Shown: positions 1-8,862 of the stretch, one piece after another
How the letters are laid out: the number at the start of each line of letters is the position of its first letter
How positions within the stretch are numbered: position 1 is the stretch's first letter
From: Oligoflexia bacterium
GTDB lineage: Bacteria; Bdellovibrionota; Bacteriovoracia; Bacteriovoracales; Bacteriovoracaceae
Assembly: GCA_015232355.1 (NCBI GenBank)
Contig: JADFZW010000002.1
Location: forward strand, 124,001-188,000
DNA: 64,000 nt
Reading direction: 5' to 3'
The notes under the pieces: model-generated
What the model was told of the DNA's origin: nothing
Seen by the model: only the letters and a program-made list of their open reading frames with translations
The model's database searches: none
Translations under genes and position numbers: made by a program

Positions 1-474
1 TTTAATGATTGTTTTATGCATTTGTTCTCTAATTCCCTTGAACATGGAATAGAATCTGCTGAGGAAAGAGTAAAAAATGGAAAAAATCCAAGTGGTAATA
101 TTTATTTAAAAGTGGATAAAGAAGATACTAATGTTGTATTGAAATTCTGGGATGATGGACGCGGTTTGAATTTAGAAAAAATAAAACAAAAACTTGTAAA
201 AAATAATTTAAAATCAACAGAAGATTTAAAGTATCTTTCAAAAATTCAAATTGCGGAAGCAATATTTTTACCTGGATTTTCTACTAAAGATAGCACTTCA
301 GATATTTCAGGAAGAGGAATAGGAATGAATTCCGTTCAAAGTTTACTTGAAAAATCTGGAGGGAATATATCAATTTCTGTTGATGATAATAATCGAGCAA
401 CCTTTATTATAAAACTACCAGCTAACTTAGCGATTAGCATTGGTGCTAATAATAAATTAGTTAAGGTGGCATAG
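1..474 (+). CDS. CheA-type histidine kinase, C-terminal ATPase domain (5' end outside window)
   Basis: This is the ATP-binding part of a CheA-like histidine kinase, which phosphorylates a histidine to signal to a response regulator. The frame is open back to base 1, so the ATG at 16 is internal and the gene begins outside the window. The CheA-type N box is visible (HLFSNSLEHGIE), followed by the G1 box (WDDGRGLN) and the G2 box (GRGIGMNSV), ending in a typical HATPase beta strand. The protein stops some ten residues after this domain, so there is no CheW-like regulatory domain as classical CheA would have. It may therefore belong to a non-chemotactic CheA-like kinase, or the coupling domain may lie elsewhere. 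The next gene begins two bases after the stop, so the two are probably cotranscribed. Confidence 0.85.
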   Translation, partial: FNDCFMHLFSNSLEHGIESAEERVKNGKNPSGNIYLKVDKEDTNVVLKFWDDGRGLNLEKIKQKLVKNNLKSTEDLKYLSKIQIAEAIFLPGFSTKDSTSDISGRGIGMNSVQSLLEKSGGNISISVDDNNRATFIIKLPANLAISIGANNKLVKVA

Positions 475-476
475 AA

Positions 477-1802
477 ATGCTAGATGAAAAAAAATCTTTT
501 GGGCCCATCGGTCCCATCATTGTTATTACCGGAGAGGGTGGAGGTGGTCATAAAGCAGCTTCAAATGCCGTGATAGATGCTCTAAAAGATGTCTACGGAA
601 AAGAAAATATTTATGAGATGGAACCCCTACACAATAGAATGTGTGGTATGGAGAAATTATATAATCGATTTTGCGAACTAGAATGGTGGAATATATTAAA
701 AGGTTTTACAGCATTTCAAAGGCCATACGATTACTTCCTCAGCTGGTATAATGGGGAAAGAATTGCTGAGAGAATAAAAAAAATTTCATCTCCCAGTCCG
801 TCCATGATTATTACTGTTCATCCATTTGCCACCAAAGCATATCAACTATTGGCCATAGAGTTGAAAATTCCACTAGTAATTATTCCTACCGATTTTGATC
901 CAGTGATGTGCTTAGGAGTTGATAATAACAGAGAGAAAATGAAAGATGTCTATATTTTTTTACCATTATCGCAAAATCAAAATGAAGATATTTACAAGAT
1001 AGTTTGTAATACTAAAATAGGATTTAGAGAAGAGAATGTGAGATTTGTTGGTTATCCAGTTAGATCAGCAATTGAACGCATTGCCATTACTAAAACTTTA
1101 CAGAACTCAAATGGTGATGTGAAATTACAACAAAAATTAGAACAAGAATTACAACAATTAAAAGATAATTATGGAATACAAGAGAGAGATAAAACTATTT
1201 TTATTTCCATAGGAGCTGAAGGATGGGGAAGAGATGCCATTTTTGATTATATAAAAATTATTAATGATAATATCGAAATGTTATCACAAAGAAATAAGTA
1301 TCATATCATCGTGGCCACTGGTAAAAATAAAAAATTAGCGGATGAATTAAAGTTAATAGAAGAGGAGATTTTAAATAAGAATGTAAGAGTATGTGTACAT
1401 ATAGAAGGGTGGTTAACCGCAGAAGAATATGCCAAGCGCCTGCTCATTAGCATCCCAATACTTAAACCAGGTGGATCAGCAACAGGAGAAGTTATAGCAC
1501 TTCAAAAACCAGTGATATTAAAAAGTGATTCTTCTGATGGATTACGATGGGAGAGATATAATTTAAAAATACTTAAAAAATTACAATTAGGATATCCGTT
1601 ACTTCCAATGAAAAATAGAAAAGTGGATGCAAAAAATTTCATAGAGGTATTACAACAATACGAAACCGACAATAACTTAAAAGATAATCATACACTTAAA
1701 CTTAAAGCTAATTTTAAACAAAACATTTTATTCAGTGAATGTCTGCAAAAAGAAATTAAAAATATTTTGGAAAAAAAACTAAATCAAAAAAATATAGCAT
1801 AA
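477..1802 (+). CDS. MGDG-synthase / diacylglycerol glucosyltransferase-like glycosyltransferase (GT28 fold)
   Basis: The protein resembles the MGDG synthase / UgtP family, which transfers a sugar from a nucleotide sugar to diacylglycerol on the inner face of the membrane. The N-terminal domain has the family's glycine-rich loop (ITGEGGGGHKAASNAV, about residues 17-32). The C-terminal domain holds the donor-binding region with KPGGSATGEVIALQKPVI near residue 330, matching the GGsgT..EA motif of the family in a slightly altered form (E kept). The 441-residue length is normal. An AAGGTGG ribosome site sits 6 bases before the ATG, inside the end of the kinase gene. Lipid substrate and sugar cannot be read from sequence; a MurG-like role is less likely because the N-terminal motif is of the MGDG type. 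Confidence 0.75.
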   Translation: MLDEKKSFGPIGPIIVITGEGGGGHKAASNAVIDALKDVYGKENIYEMEPLHNRMCGMEKLYNRFCELEWWNILKGFTAFQRPYDYFLSWYNGERIAERIKKISSPSPSMIITVHPFATKAYQLLAIELKIPLVIIPTDFDPVMCLGVDNNREKMKDVYIFLPLSQNQNEDIYKIVCNTKIGFREENVRFVGYPVRSAIERIAITKTLQNSNGDVKLQQKLEQELQQLKDNYGIQERDKTIFISIGAEGWGRDAIFDYIKIINDNIEMLSQRNKYHIIVATGKNKKLADELKLIEEEILNKNVRVCVHIEGWLTAEEYAKRLLISIPILKPGGSATGEVIALQKPVILKSDSSDGLRWERYNLKILKKLQLGYPLLPMKNRKVDAKNFIEVLQQYETDNNLKDNHTLKLKANFKQNILFSECLQKEIKNILEKKLNQKNIA

Positions 1803-1813
1803 TCATCCATAGC

Positions 1814-1845
1814 AAATATTTAAATATTTAAATATTTAAATATTT
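1814..1845. repeat. AT-only octamer repeat, palindromic
   Basis: Four perfect head-to-tail copies of AAATATTT form a 32-base palindrome 12 bases after the stop of the preceding glycosyltransferase. It could fold into a hairpin in RNA of either strand. No run of T follows directly, so it is not a standard terminator. Confidence 0.8.
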
Positions 1846-1930
1846 AGTTTGTATCTTTGTATGTTACATTTTATAATCAATTACATTTTTTATATTTTAT
1901 AAATTAGTTATAACTACAAGGAGAGAAATT

Positions 1931-3046
1931 ATGATGAGAGTTGCTGTTTTCTTATTAGCTTTTTCTTTTGCTAATATCTATTATTCAAATGTTATTGCAG
2001 CTTCTAATGTAAATGTAAGTGTAAGTGTGAATAAGTCTGCATGGGATTCATCAAATAATCCAAACAACATTAATTCTGAGACTCCAGCAACTAAGTTTGA
2101 ATACAATTTTGATAGATTGCCATTATCAGGAGCGACTACTTACAAACCTTGGAGTGATAGTTATTGGCCAAACAATGAAGGAGGACTTGCAAATAGATGG
2201 CAAGGACGTGTTGGTTGGCTTCAAATTCCACCAAGCAGATGGCGTGCTAAACGAATGTCCGCTGAAAAAATTTCTAATCTATCTCCTGCTGAAAAATATG
2301 ATATGTATGTTGGAAATTTTAGATATCCAATTACAAAATCAGAAAAGGCACGAACTAGTCGTCGTGATCCTGCCTGGGAGGGAATTTGTCATGGTTGGGC
2401 ACCGGCATCTTATCTCTTTCAAGAACCAAAACCAATTACAGTTACAAGTTATGATGGTATCAGTATCACCTTCGCTTCTTCAGACATAAAAGGACTTTTA
2501 TCGCTTCTTCAAGGAAACTACAATGATGGTAGAACATATATGGCCGGAAATCGTTGTAATAGCTCACTTAATATATACACAACAAATTCAAGAAGTGATG
2601 AGTGCTTAGATGTTCATGCAGGCGCTTTTCATGTAATTATGGCCAATCGTCTAGGAATTTTACATAAGGCATTTGTAATTGATCGAGATACTGGTTATGA
2701 AGTATGGAATCAACCAGTTCATGCTTTTAGAAGTTCTATTATAAGAACTCAAGCACCAACTGCCGGTGCTGCTGTTAATACAGTAGAAGAGATGGTGATC
2801 TCTTCTGTAATAACTTACACAGATGAAATTGAACCTCATTTCTATCCACAAAACAGTGCCGGTCGTGAAAGCTTTAGAGTAGATCGAGAGTATCGTTATA
2901 TTCTAGAGCTAGATGCGAATAGAAACATCATAGGAGGAAAATGGATTTCTACTAATCATCCAGACTTTTTATGGACTCAAAAGCAAGCACCTTTCATAGG
3001 GTACTTTGAAGATCTTGGTGAACTCTATAAGCTTTCAACTAAATAA
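1931..3046 (+). CDS. Secreted transglutaminase-elicitor-like protein
   Basis: An N-terminal signal peptide (hydrophobic residues 4-24, ending VIAAS) shows export. The mature part has the segment PWSDSYWP..GGLANRW (about 73-90), then GICHGWAPAS with Cys153, and LDVHAGAFHVIMAN around His229/His234. From memory, this arrangement fits the transglutaminase elicitor family (Phytophthora GP42-like, also known from Vibrio and other bacteria), in which the cysteine attacks glutamine side chains to crosslink proteins. The catalytic roles of Cys153 and of the later Asp/His residues are inference. GGAGAG lies 7 bases before ATG. Flanking genes do not suggest a pathway. A different papain-like fold is the main alternative. 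Confidence 0.55.
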   Translation: MMRVAVFLLAFSFANIYYSNVIAASNVNVSVSVNKSAWDSSNNPNNINSETPATKFEYNFDRLPLSGATTYKPWSDSYWPNNEGGLANRWQGRVGWLQIPPSRWRAKRMSAEKISNLSPAEKYDMYVGNFRYPITKSEKARTSRRDPAWEGICHGWAPASYLFQEPKPITVTSYDGISITFASSDIKGLLSLLQGNYNDGRTYMAGNRCNSSLNIYTTNSRSDECLDVHAGAFHVIMANRLGILHKAFVIDRDTGYEVWNQPVHAFRSSIIRTQAPTAGAAVNTVEEMVISSVITYTDEIEPHFYPQNSAGRESFRVDREYRYILELDANRNIIGGKWISTNHPDFLWTQKQAPFIGYFEDLGELYKLSTK

Positions 3047-3061
3047 GTTTTTAACTAAATA

Positions 3062-3805
3062 ATGAAACTATATAAAATCAACTCAATCTTTTTATCTCAT
3101 GAGGGTGAGGGAATTCATCTTGGATTCCCTCAAATCTTTATTCGCTTTCAAGGATGCTCTATTGGTTGCAAAAATTGTGATACCCCTGAAGCGATCCCAT
3201 TTAATTTAAACAAAAACTACTCACTTAAAGAAAAAGATCTCTTAAAAAAAATTACAGAGATTAGAAAAAAAAATAAGCTTAAACTTAAAAGAATTAGCAT
3301 TACGGGAGGAGATCCGCTAGATCCTAGACATAGAGAGAATGTTTTAAATTTAATAATGATCCTAAAGCAAAAAGGATACTTTATTAATATTGAGGCAAGT
3401 GGAAATGTAATAGTAAAAGAAATTTTTGATCTAGTAGATTCTATTAGCTTTGATTACAAGACCCCGTCGAGCGGAATAAAAACTTCTTTAAAGTTGATCA
3501 AGACATTGATTAAAGATCCAAAATATTCAAGTAAGTTACAAATAAAAAGTGTAGTGGAATCAAAAAAGGATTTTCTTTATCTCTATGATTCCTATTTAAA
3601 AATCTTGAAAACTTTGAATGAATTAAAGATAAAAAATTTTTCAAATTGGATTATAACTCCCTGTTATTCACTACAAACAGATGAAAAAACTTTTATTAAT
3701 AAATTTAAACAAATATTCAAGTGGAATCTTACATCTGGTGGTCTCTTCCGAGTTATCGGTCAACAACATAAATGGATTTATGGTTCACAAAGAAAAAATG
3801 TTTAA
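3062..3805 (+). CDS. queE: 7-carboxy-7-deazaguanine synthase (radical SAM)
   Basis: QueE converts 6-carboxytetrahydropterin to 7-carboxy-7-deazaguanine in queuosine synthesis. The family signature is present: FLSHEGEG near the N terminus, FIRFQGCSIGCKNCDTPEA with a CxxxCxxC iron-sulfur motif (about residues 32-39), TGGDPL for SAM binding, and a basic C-terminal region ending VIGQQHKWIYG, similar to other QueE proteins. Length 247 is normal. It starts 15 bases after the transglutaminase-like gene, so it may share its transcript, though no functional link is apparent. The other queuosine genes are not in the window. Confidence 0.88.
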   Translation: MKLYKINSIFLSHEGEGIHLGFPQIFIRFQGCSIGCKNCDTPEAIPFNLNKNYSLKEKDLLKKITEIRKKNKLKLKRISITGGDPLDPRHRENVLNLIMILKQKGYFINIEASGNVIVKEIFDLVDSISFDYKTPSSGIKTSLKLIKTLIKDPKYSSKLQIKSVVESKKDFLYLYDSYLKILKTLNELKIKNFSNWIITPCYSLQTDEKTFINKFKQIFKWNLTSGGLFRVIGQQHKWIYGSQRKNV

Positions 3806-3838
3806 ACAGTAAATCCACTTAGGATCGAGAACTTACAT

Positions 3839-4957
3839 TCAATAGATGTTTTTCTCTACTTTGATTTTATAAAAGTATCCAGCATACGATCTTACTTTTA
3901 TATCACCATTTGCACCGTTGATATAAAGATTTACTTTGTGATTAAGGTTAGAATCATTTTCAAGAATGGTGATTATATCTTTAAATTGCTGACATCTATT
4001 ACTCTCCCATAATTTCAGAGGAGCAGTAATGATCACATCACGACCAACAAAGCGATTAAAAAAATTGATGTCCGGGAGAGCAGTGGCCGCATGATGAGGA
4101 ACTTTCAACACATCAACTTTACCTATAAGTTCTCCTTTGTTCTCTTTATCTTTATCCCCGTCTTTCTCTCTGTCTGCAATCCATCTGCCGATTTTAAAAT
4201 TAATATCTCCGGTAAATAAAAACTTTAAAAATCCATGTCTGATTAAAATAATGGCCGACGTATCGTTAAGATCAGTAGTGCCATCACCTGCTGGAGTGTT
4301 GATTCCATCAAAAGCATAGATAATTTCTAAACTTAATTTTCTATAGATATGACTATTAATCTCTTCTTTGCTAGCATACTTTCCATTAGAAGCAGAAGTG
4401 GTATAATCAAATTTATCACCTGCTCGAAGTGGAAGAAGTTTTACACGAAAGGTTTGAAGTGCCTGTTGAATTTTATCCAGATCGGAAAGATTGCATCCCC
4501 ACGGTTCCTTTATACATTGTGCTTTTGTTGGGAAGTTAAAATAGACTTCCTTAACTGAAAAATTTTTTAACAATGTAGTTAATCCACCATAGTGATCTAT
4601 GTGTGCGTGAGTAATAATAATTTTTTGTAGGTGTTGAACATTTCTTTTTTTTAAGTTGTTAATCAAATTATCACTTTCAACCATATGGCCAGTATCAATT
4701 AAAACAAAATTTCCGTTTAAATTAAGAAGATGAGCATCTCCTTGTACATCATTTTTTGTTACATCAAGTGAAATCCAATAAAATGTTGGTGTGGTATAAG
4801 CAATATAGGTTATTAAAATGCTAACAATAAAAATGATAATCGTAATAACTGTAATAACAAAAACAATACAAATTGGTAGTGAAGGTTTTAAATTTAAGCG
4901 TGAATTTAGGAGTGAATTTAACTGTGATGGTACAAGCTTTCCCAATCTCTCTCCCAC
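3839..4957 (-). CDS. Membrane-anchored metallo-beta-lactamase-fold protein, ComEC C-terminal-like
   Basis: A single long hydrophobic segment (about residues 27-53) is followed by a metallo-beta-lactamase domain of the ComEC C-terminal type: LDVTKNDVQGDAHLL, LIDTGH, the metal motif THAHIDHYGG, IILIRHGFLKFLFTGDIN and VPHHA. In ComEC this domain is the exported nuclease of DNA uptake; here it stands alone without the competence channel, so it may be a periplasmic nuclease or phosphodiesterase. The predicted start lies inside the end of galE (40-base overlap). No other ATG occurs before the membrane segment, so either the overlap is real or a non-ATG start is used. Catalytic residues appear intact. 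Substrate is unknown. Confidence 0.7.
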   Translation of the reverse strand: MGERLGKLVPSQLNSLLNSRLNLKPSLPICIVFVITVITIIIFIVSILITYIAYTTPTFYWISLDVTKNDVQGDAHLLNLNGNFVLIDTGHMVESDNLINNLKKRNVQHLQKIIITHAHIDHYGGLTTLLKNFSVKEVYFNFPTKAQCIKEPWGCNLSDLDKIQQALQTFRVKLLPLRAGDKFDYTTSASNGKYASKEEINSHIYRKLSLEIIYAFDGINTPAGDGTTDLNDTSAIILIRHGFLKFLFTGDINFKIGRWIADREKDGDKDKENKGELIGKVDVLKVPHHAATALPDINFFNRFVGRDVIITAPLKLWESNRCQQFKDIITILENDSNLNHKVNLYINGANGDIKVRSYAGYFYKIKVEKNIY

Positions 4958-5931
4958 TCGAATGCAGTTTTACAAATAACTTCTAAATCTGCGTATTTGG
5001 GTTTCCAATTTAAAACACTCATTATCTTAGATGGTTCAGCATAAATTGCAACAGCATCTCCTGCTCGCCTTGATGTATACTCAACTTTAAAATCAACTCC
5101 ACTTATCTCTTTCATCTTTGAGACTACTTCTCTTACGGTTAAGCCAAAGCCATATCCACAATTAAAAACATCAGATTTTCCACCATTCTCTAAGTATTTG
5201 AGTGCCAGAATATGAGCGTCTGCCAAATCATCAACATGAATATAGTCTCGAATGCAAGTTCCATCTTTTGTTGGATAGTCAGTTCCAAAGACTATGAGTT
5301 TTTCTCTTTTTCCTAATGCTACTTCGGCCGAGACTTTTACAAGTTGAGTGGCCCTTGGTGTAGCCTGGCCTAATCTAGTTTGATTTATCTTATTTGCAAC
5401 AACTCTTGCACCGGCCACATTAAAATATCGTAACAGGACATATCTCATAGGAAAATTATCTGTTTTTGATAGATCTTCCAAAAGCATCTCAATCATCATT
5501 TTGCTTTTACCATATGGACTTATTGGATTTCTTGCAAATCCTTCATCAACAGGCATTTTCTCAGGTGTTCCATAGACAGCACAGGTAGAGGAAAAAATAA
5601 AATTTTTAACTCCAAGCTTAGATGCTGTCTCAATTAAGTTGAGTGTATTGATAAAGTTATTTCGATAATATTTAATAGGTAACCGAGTAGATTCCTCAAC
5701 TTCTAAATGAGCAGCAAAATGAATTATCGATTCAATTTTATTTTTAATTATCAAGTCGCTAACTACATCTATATTTCCACAATCTGCAACTACTAATTTC
5801 ACGTCTCTTGGAATCGCCCACTTGTGACCAGAGTATAGATTATCTAAGGCAATACTTTTTTTTCCTAAATCATTTAGCATGTGAATGGTATGCGAACCTA
5901 TGTACCCTGCTGCACCTGTAACTAAGATCAT
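4918..5931 (-). CDS. galE: UDP-glucose 4-epimerase
   Basis: GalE interconverts UDP-glucose and UDP-galactose for envelope polysaccharides. It has the NAD-binding GAAGYIGSH loop at residues 6-14, the SSTCAVYG motif with catalytic Ser/Thr region, and the catalytic YxxxK as SPYGKSK. The 337-residue length is standard for this extended SDR family. An AGAGGAAG ribosome site lies 9 bases upstream of the ATG. It is the first gene of a minus-strand pair with the metallo-beta-lactamase protein and sits beside polysaccharide genes on the other strand. The long A+T-rich spacer upstream probably holds divergent promoters. Confidence 0.93.
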   Translation of the reverse strand: MILVTGAAGYIGSHTIHMLNDLGKKSIALDNLYSGHKWAIPRDVKLVVADCGNIDVVSDLIIKNKIESIIHFAAHLEVEESTRLPIKYYRNNFINTLNLIETASKLGVKNFIFSSTCAVYGTPEKMPVDEGFARNPISPYGKSKMMIEMLLEDLSKTDNFPMRYVLLRYFNVAGARVVANKINQTRLGQATPRATQLVKVSAEVALGKREKLIVFGTDYPTKDGTCIRDYIHVDDLADAHILALKYLENGGKSDVFNCGYGFGLTVREVVSKMKEISGVDFKVEYTSRRAGDAVAIYAEPSKIMSVLNWKPKYADLEVICKTAFEWERDWESLYHHS

Positions 5932-6299
5932 AATTAAAATCTTCCTCTAATTTTTTTATTGGTGATCTGTAAAACACACCATATACTATAACATATATTA
6001 TATAAAGTCTGGATTTAAAATTGATAATGCTATAGTATAGTATTTGAATGTGTTTTCGGTTTTCGATTTTTGTTTTTCGATTTTTTGGTTTTGGTTTTTT
6101 TGTTTTTTGATTTTACCCTTGACATCACTTGTTGTTGTTACAGCTAGTAAAAAGTTTCATGGGGGCGGGGAAAGTTATTTTTATTCAACAGTTTTTTTAG
6201 ATTACCGATAAAAATATAAGTTTGTCGGAATTCAGTTGGTGTTTGTATTTTTTTATATTTTTTAATGTTAAAAAATTTTCACGATATGAGAATTTTTAA
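5932..6299. other. 368-base divergent intergenic region
   Basis: It separates galE (leftward) from a glycosyltransferase (rightward). It contains a T-rich, low-complexity stretch at about 6053-6115 with repeats of TTTTCGATTTTT type. A TTGACA at 6119-6124 could be a -35 box for the rightward gene, but no good -10 is placed correctly. A short G-rich tract (GGGGGCGGGG, 6161-6170) is conspicuous in such A+T-rich DNA. No credible gene was seen. Confidence 0.5.
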
Positions 6300-7244
6300 A
6301 TGAGTGATATCGAACGCGAACAATATACAGTAAAAAACCCAGTGATTTTTATTGTATATAATCGTCCAGAATTAACAAAACTTGTATTTGGCGAGATCAA
6401 GAAGGTTCGACCTAAAACTCTCTTTGTGATCGCTGATGGTCCTAAATATGTAGAACAGTCAGAGCTATGCCAATTGACCAGAGATATTATCAATGAGATT
6501 GATTGGGAGTGTGAAGTCTATAAAAATTTTTCTCCTATAAATATTGGATGTCGAACTCGTGTTTCTAGTGGACTTAGCTGGGCATTTGAAAAGACAGAGG
6601 CAGCAATAATTATTGAAGATGATATTTTTCCAGACCCAACTTTTTTTCGCTTCTGCGATGAAATGCTTGAACGTTACAGAGATGATGAACGTATCATGAT
6701 GATCTCTGGAACAAATGTTTTACAAGTCAGCAATGGTGATAACAGCTATTTTTTTTCGAGATATCCTGCAATTTGGGGTTGGGCCACATGGAGAAGAGCA
6801 TGGAAAAGATATGATGTTAATTTAGAGGATTGGCCTACTCGTAGAAAAAAGAAAGATCATTTTAAAATATTTAAAAATGATAATGAAGCAAAAGTTCGCG
6901 CCACTCTTTGGAATGAAATCTATTATGATAAGTTTGATACATGGGACTACCAATGGGATTATTGTAGATTTTTTAATCAAGGAATTGGAATAAATCCCAA
7001 ATATAATCTTATAAGTAATCTTGGTTTTGGCGATCATGCAACTCATACGAAAGACTGTACTAATCCTATGTCAAATATTCCTCGAAAATCATTGGATTTT
7101 CCTATGAAACATCCAGAGATCGTAGAGGTTGATGAAGCATATGACGATTTATATCTTCAAAAATTCATATATCGTCCCTCATGGAAAATACCTTTGAGTG
7201 TATTAAAAAAGAAAATTTTTAAAACGTTAAGATTATCCCTTTGA
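6300..7244 (+). CDS. GT-A fold glycosyltransferase (HlpA / GNT-I-like)
   Basis: The protein looks like a nucleotide-diphospho-sugar transferase of the GT2/GT13-like class. The start of the domain reads NPVIFIVYNRPELTK, and the metal-binding DxD equivalent is IIEDDIFPDPTFFRF (about residues 101-115), as in GNT-I-like enzymes. WGWATWRRAWKRYD follows at about residue 160, a segment typical of bacterial members annotated as HlpA-like. Length 314, no membrane segment, so cytoplasmic. Its neighbours (galE, a flippase) point to surface polysaccharide synthesis. Donor and acceptor sugars cannot be inferred. There is no clear Shine-Dalgarno sequence before the ATG. Confidence 0.72.
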   Translation: MSDIEREQYTVKNPVIFIVYNRPELTKLVFGEIKKVRPKTLFVIADGPKYVEQSELCQLTRDIINEIDWECEVYKNFSPINIGCRTRVSSGLSWAFEKTEAAIIIEDDIFPDPTFFRFCDEMLERYRDDERIMMISGTNVLQVSNGDNSYFFSRYPAIWGWATWRRAWKRYDVNLEDWPTRRKKKDHFKIFKNDNEAKVRATLWNEIYYDKFDTWDYQWDYCRFFNQGIGINPKYNLISNLGFGDHATHTKDCTNPMSNIPRKSLDFPMKHPEIVEVDEAYDDLYLQKFIYRPSWKIPLSVLKKKIFKTLRLSL

Positions 7245-7254
7245 GAATGCAATT

Positions 7255-7294
7255 AATTAATTACTTAATTAATTAATTAATTAAGTAATTAATT
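7255..7294. repeat. Perfect 40-base AT-rich palindrome
   Basis: The two halves mirror exactly around position 7274.5, with C7264 paired to G7285 and otherwise only A/T built from TTAA units. It lies between the glycosyltransferase stop and the flippase start and could form a long RNA hairpin that ends or attenuates transcription. It lacks a clean U-tract. Confidence 0.8.
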
Positions 7295-7346
7295 TTAACT
7301 AATACCTTTGGAAGGTAGTTTATTTGATTGGTGTAGTTAATTTAAA

Positions 7347-8720
7347 ATGTTAGAATTCTTTAAAAAATTTCTATTCAAAACAAATTACTCGATTAAGATG
7401 AATAGTCATCTTAATAATCATCTAAACCTTAATCCTAATCGTATTAAAATTATTTTAAATACAACATGGCTTCTAATAGAGAGAGTTTTTAGAATAGGGT
7501 TAGGTTTTTTTGTAACCGCATTGGTTGCTCGTTACTTGGGACCACGTGATTTTGGTTTGCTCTCCTATGCGATATCATTGATGGCGCTTTTTGAATCATT
7601 CATTAATCTTGGATTAAATTCAGTATTAAAAAAATACTTATTATATTGGCCAGATAAAACGGATAGTCTACTCGGAACAACTCTTTTTCTTCGTTTTACT
7701 AGTGCATTTTTAATTATAGTAATGTTGCTGTTGTTACTTCCTCATTACTATCGTTATACACCTGGACTTCGTGAGATTATCTATATTCTATCACTGAGTT
7801 TGATTTTTAAAGTGGTTGATCTTGTAGATCTCTGGTATGAATCGCAGGTAAAGTCGAAATACTCAACTATTGTTAAAAGTGTCGCTATTGTATCAACCTC
7901 TATTCTTAAGTTGATTTTAATTTACATTAAAGCTCCCCTTCATTATTTTGCTTGGGCGGTTACTATTGAGGCAATAGTGTGTGCTATTGGATATCTCTAT
8001 CTATTAAAGAGGCACAAAGGACCATTATCTTCATGGTCTTCATGGAAATTTGATTTCGAGATTTTAAAAAAATTGTTCAATGAATGTTGGCCATTAACAT
8101 TTGCTAGTATTGCGGTTATGGTTTATATGAAAATTGATCAGATAATGCTTAAACATTTGGCAGATGAACAAGCAGTAGGAATCTATTCTGTTGCAGTAAA
8201 ATTATCTGAACCCTGGGGTTTTATCGCTGTTAATATTATAGCATCATTTTTTCCAACTATTGTGTTGGCGAAAAAAAAGAGCATTAAAGATTACTATAAC
8301 AAGTTACAAAAGTTGTTTAGTTTTATGACTTTTTTCGCTTTGATTATTGCAATACCAATTACAATATTTGCTCATCCTTTAATAAATATGATTTTTTCTT
8401 CGAAGTATGCTAGTTCTGCTCCTATTTTACAAGTTCATATTTGGAGTAACCTTTTTGTTTTTTGGGCCGTGGCCCAAGATCCTTGGGATATAGTTGAAAA
8501 ACATACAAAGTTTGTCTGCTTTAAATCAGTACTTGCAGCGATATTAAATATTGGACTAAACTTTTTTCTTATTCCACGCTATGGAGGATTTGGTGCTGCT
8601 TGGGCCACACTTATTTCTTATTCTATGGTCGGTTTTTTTCTAAACCTTTTACATCGGAAAACCAGAAAAGCATTTGTATCACAATTTAAGTCTTTGTTAT
8701 TTTGGAAATATTTACGTTAA
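7347..8720 (+). CDS. Polysaccharide flippase, Wzx-like (MOP/MATE superfamily)
   Basis: A polytopic inner-membrane protein with about 12-14 hydrophobic segments. It contains the family's N-terminal region (LIERVFRIGLGFFVTALVARYLGPRDFGLLSYA) and a mid-protein MKIDQIMLKHLADEQAVGIYSVAVKLSEPW segment, both characteristic of O-unit or capsule flippases that move lipid-linked sugars across the inner membrane. The 457-residue length is normal. A first 26-residue stretch is poorly conserved in character, and a start at the Met near residue 18 is possible. It follows a glycosyltransferase after a long palindrome, which fits a polysaccharide locus. No polymerase (Wzy) gene is visible. Confidence 0.85.
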   Translation: MLEFFKKFLFKTNYSIKMNSHLNNHLNLNPNRIKIILNTTWLLIERVFRIGLGFFVTALVARYLGPRDFGLLSYAISLMALFESFINLGLNSVLKKYLLYWPDKTDSLLGTTLFLRFTSAFLIIVMLLLLLPHYYRYTPGLREIIYILSLSLIFKVVDLVDLWYESQVKSKYSTIVKSVAIVSTSILKLILIYIKAPLHYFAWAVTIEAIVCAIGYLYLLKRHKGPLSSWSSWKFDFEILKKLFNECWPLTFASIAVMVYMKIDQIMLKHLADEQAVGIYSVAVKLSEPWGFIAVNIIASFFPTIVLAKKKSIKDYYNKLQKLFSFMTFFALIIAIPITIFAHPLINMIFSSKYASSAPILQVHIWSNLFVFWAVAQDPWDIVEKHTKFVCFKSVLAAILNIGLNFFLIPRYGGFGAAWATLISYSMVGFFLNLLHRKTRKAFVSQFKSLLFWKYLR

Positions 8721-8862
8721 TTGTAACCGTTAATTATTTATTTAAACTTGCTTAGTAATCTTAGTAATCATCGATCAAAATATTTTTTGACGGAGTATTT
8801 ATTAAATGAAATGATTATAAATATCAGCTTGTTTTAAGAAATGTTTTTACAAAAGGAATTGT

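Noticed and set aside
2097..2489. A 130-codon frame on the plus strand inside the transglutaminase-like gene
   Set aside because: It lies in another frame of a gene with signal peptide and motifs; its product has no recognisable features and no ribosome site.
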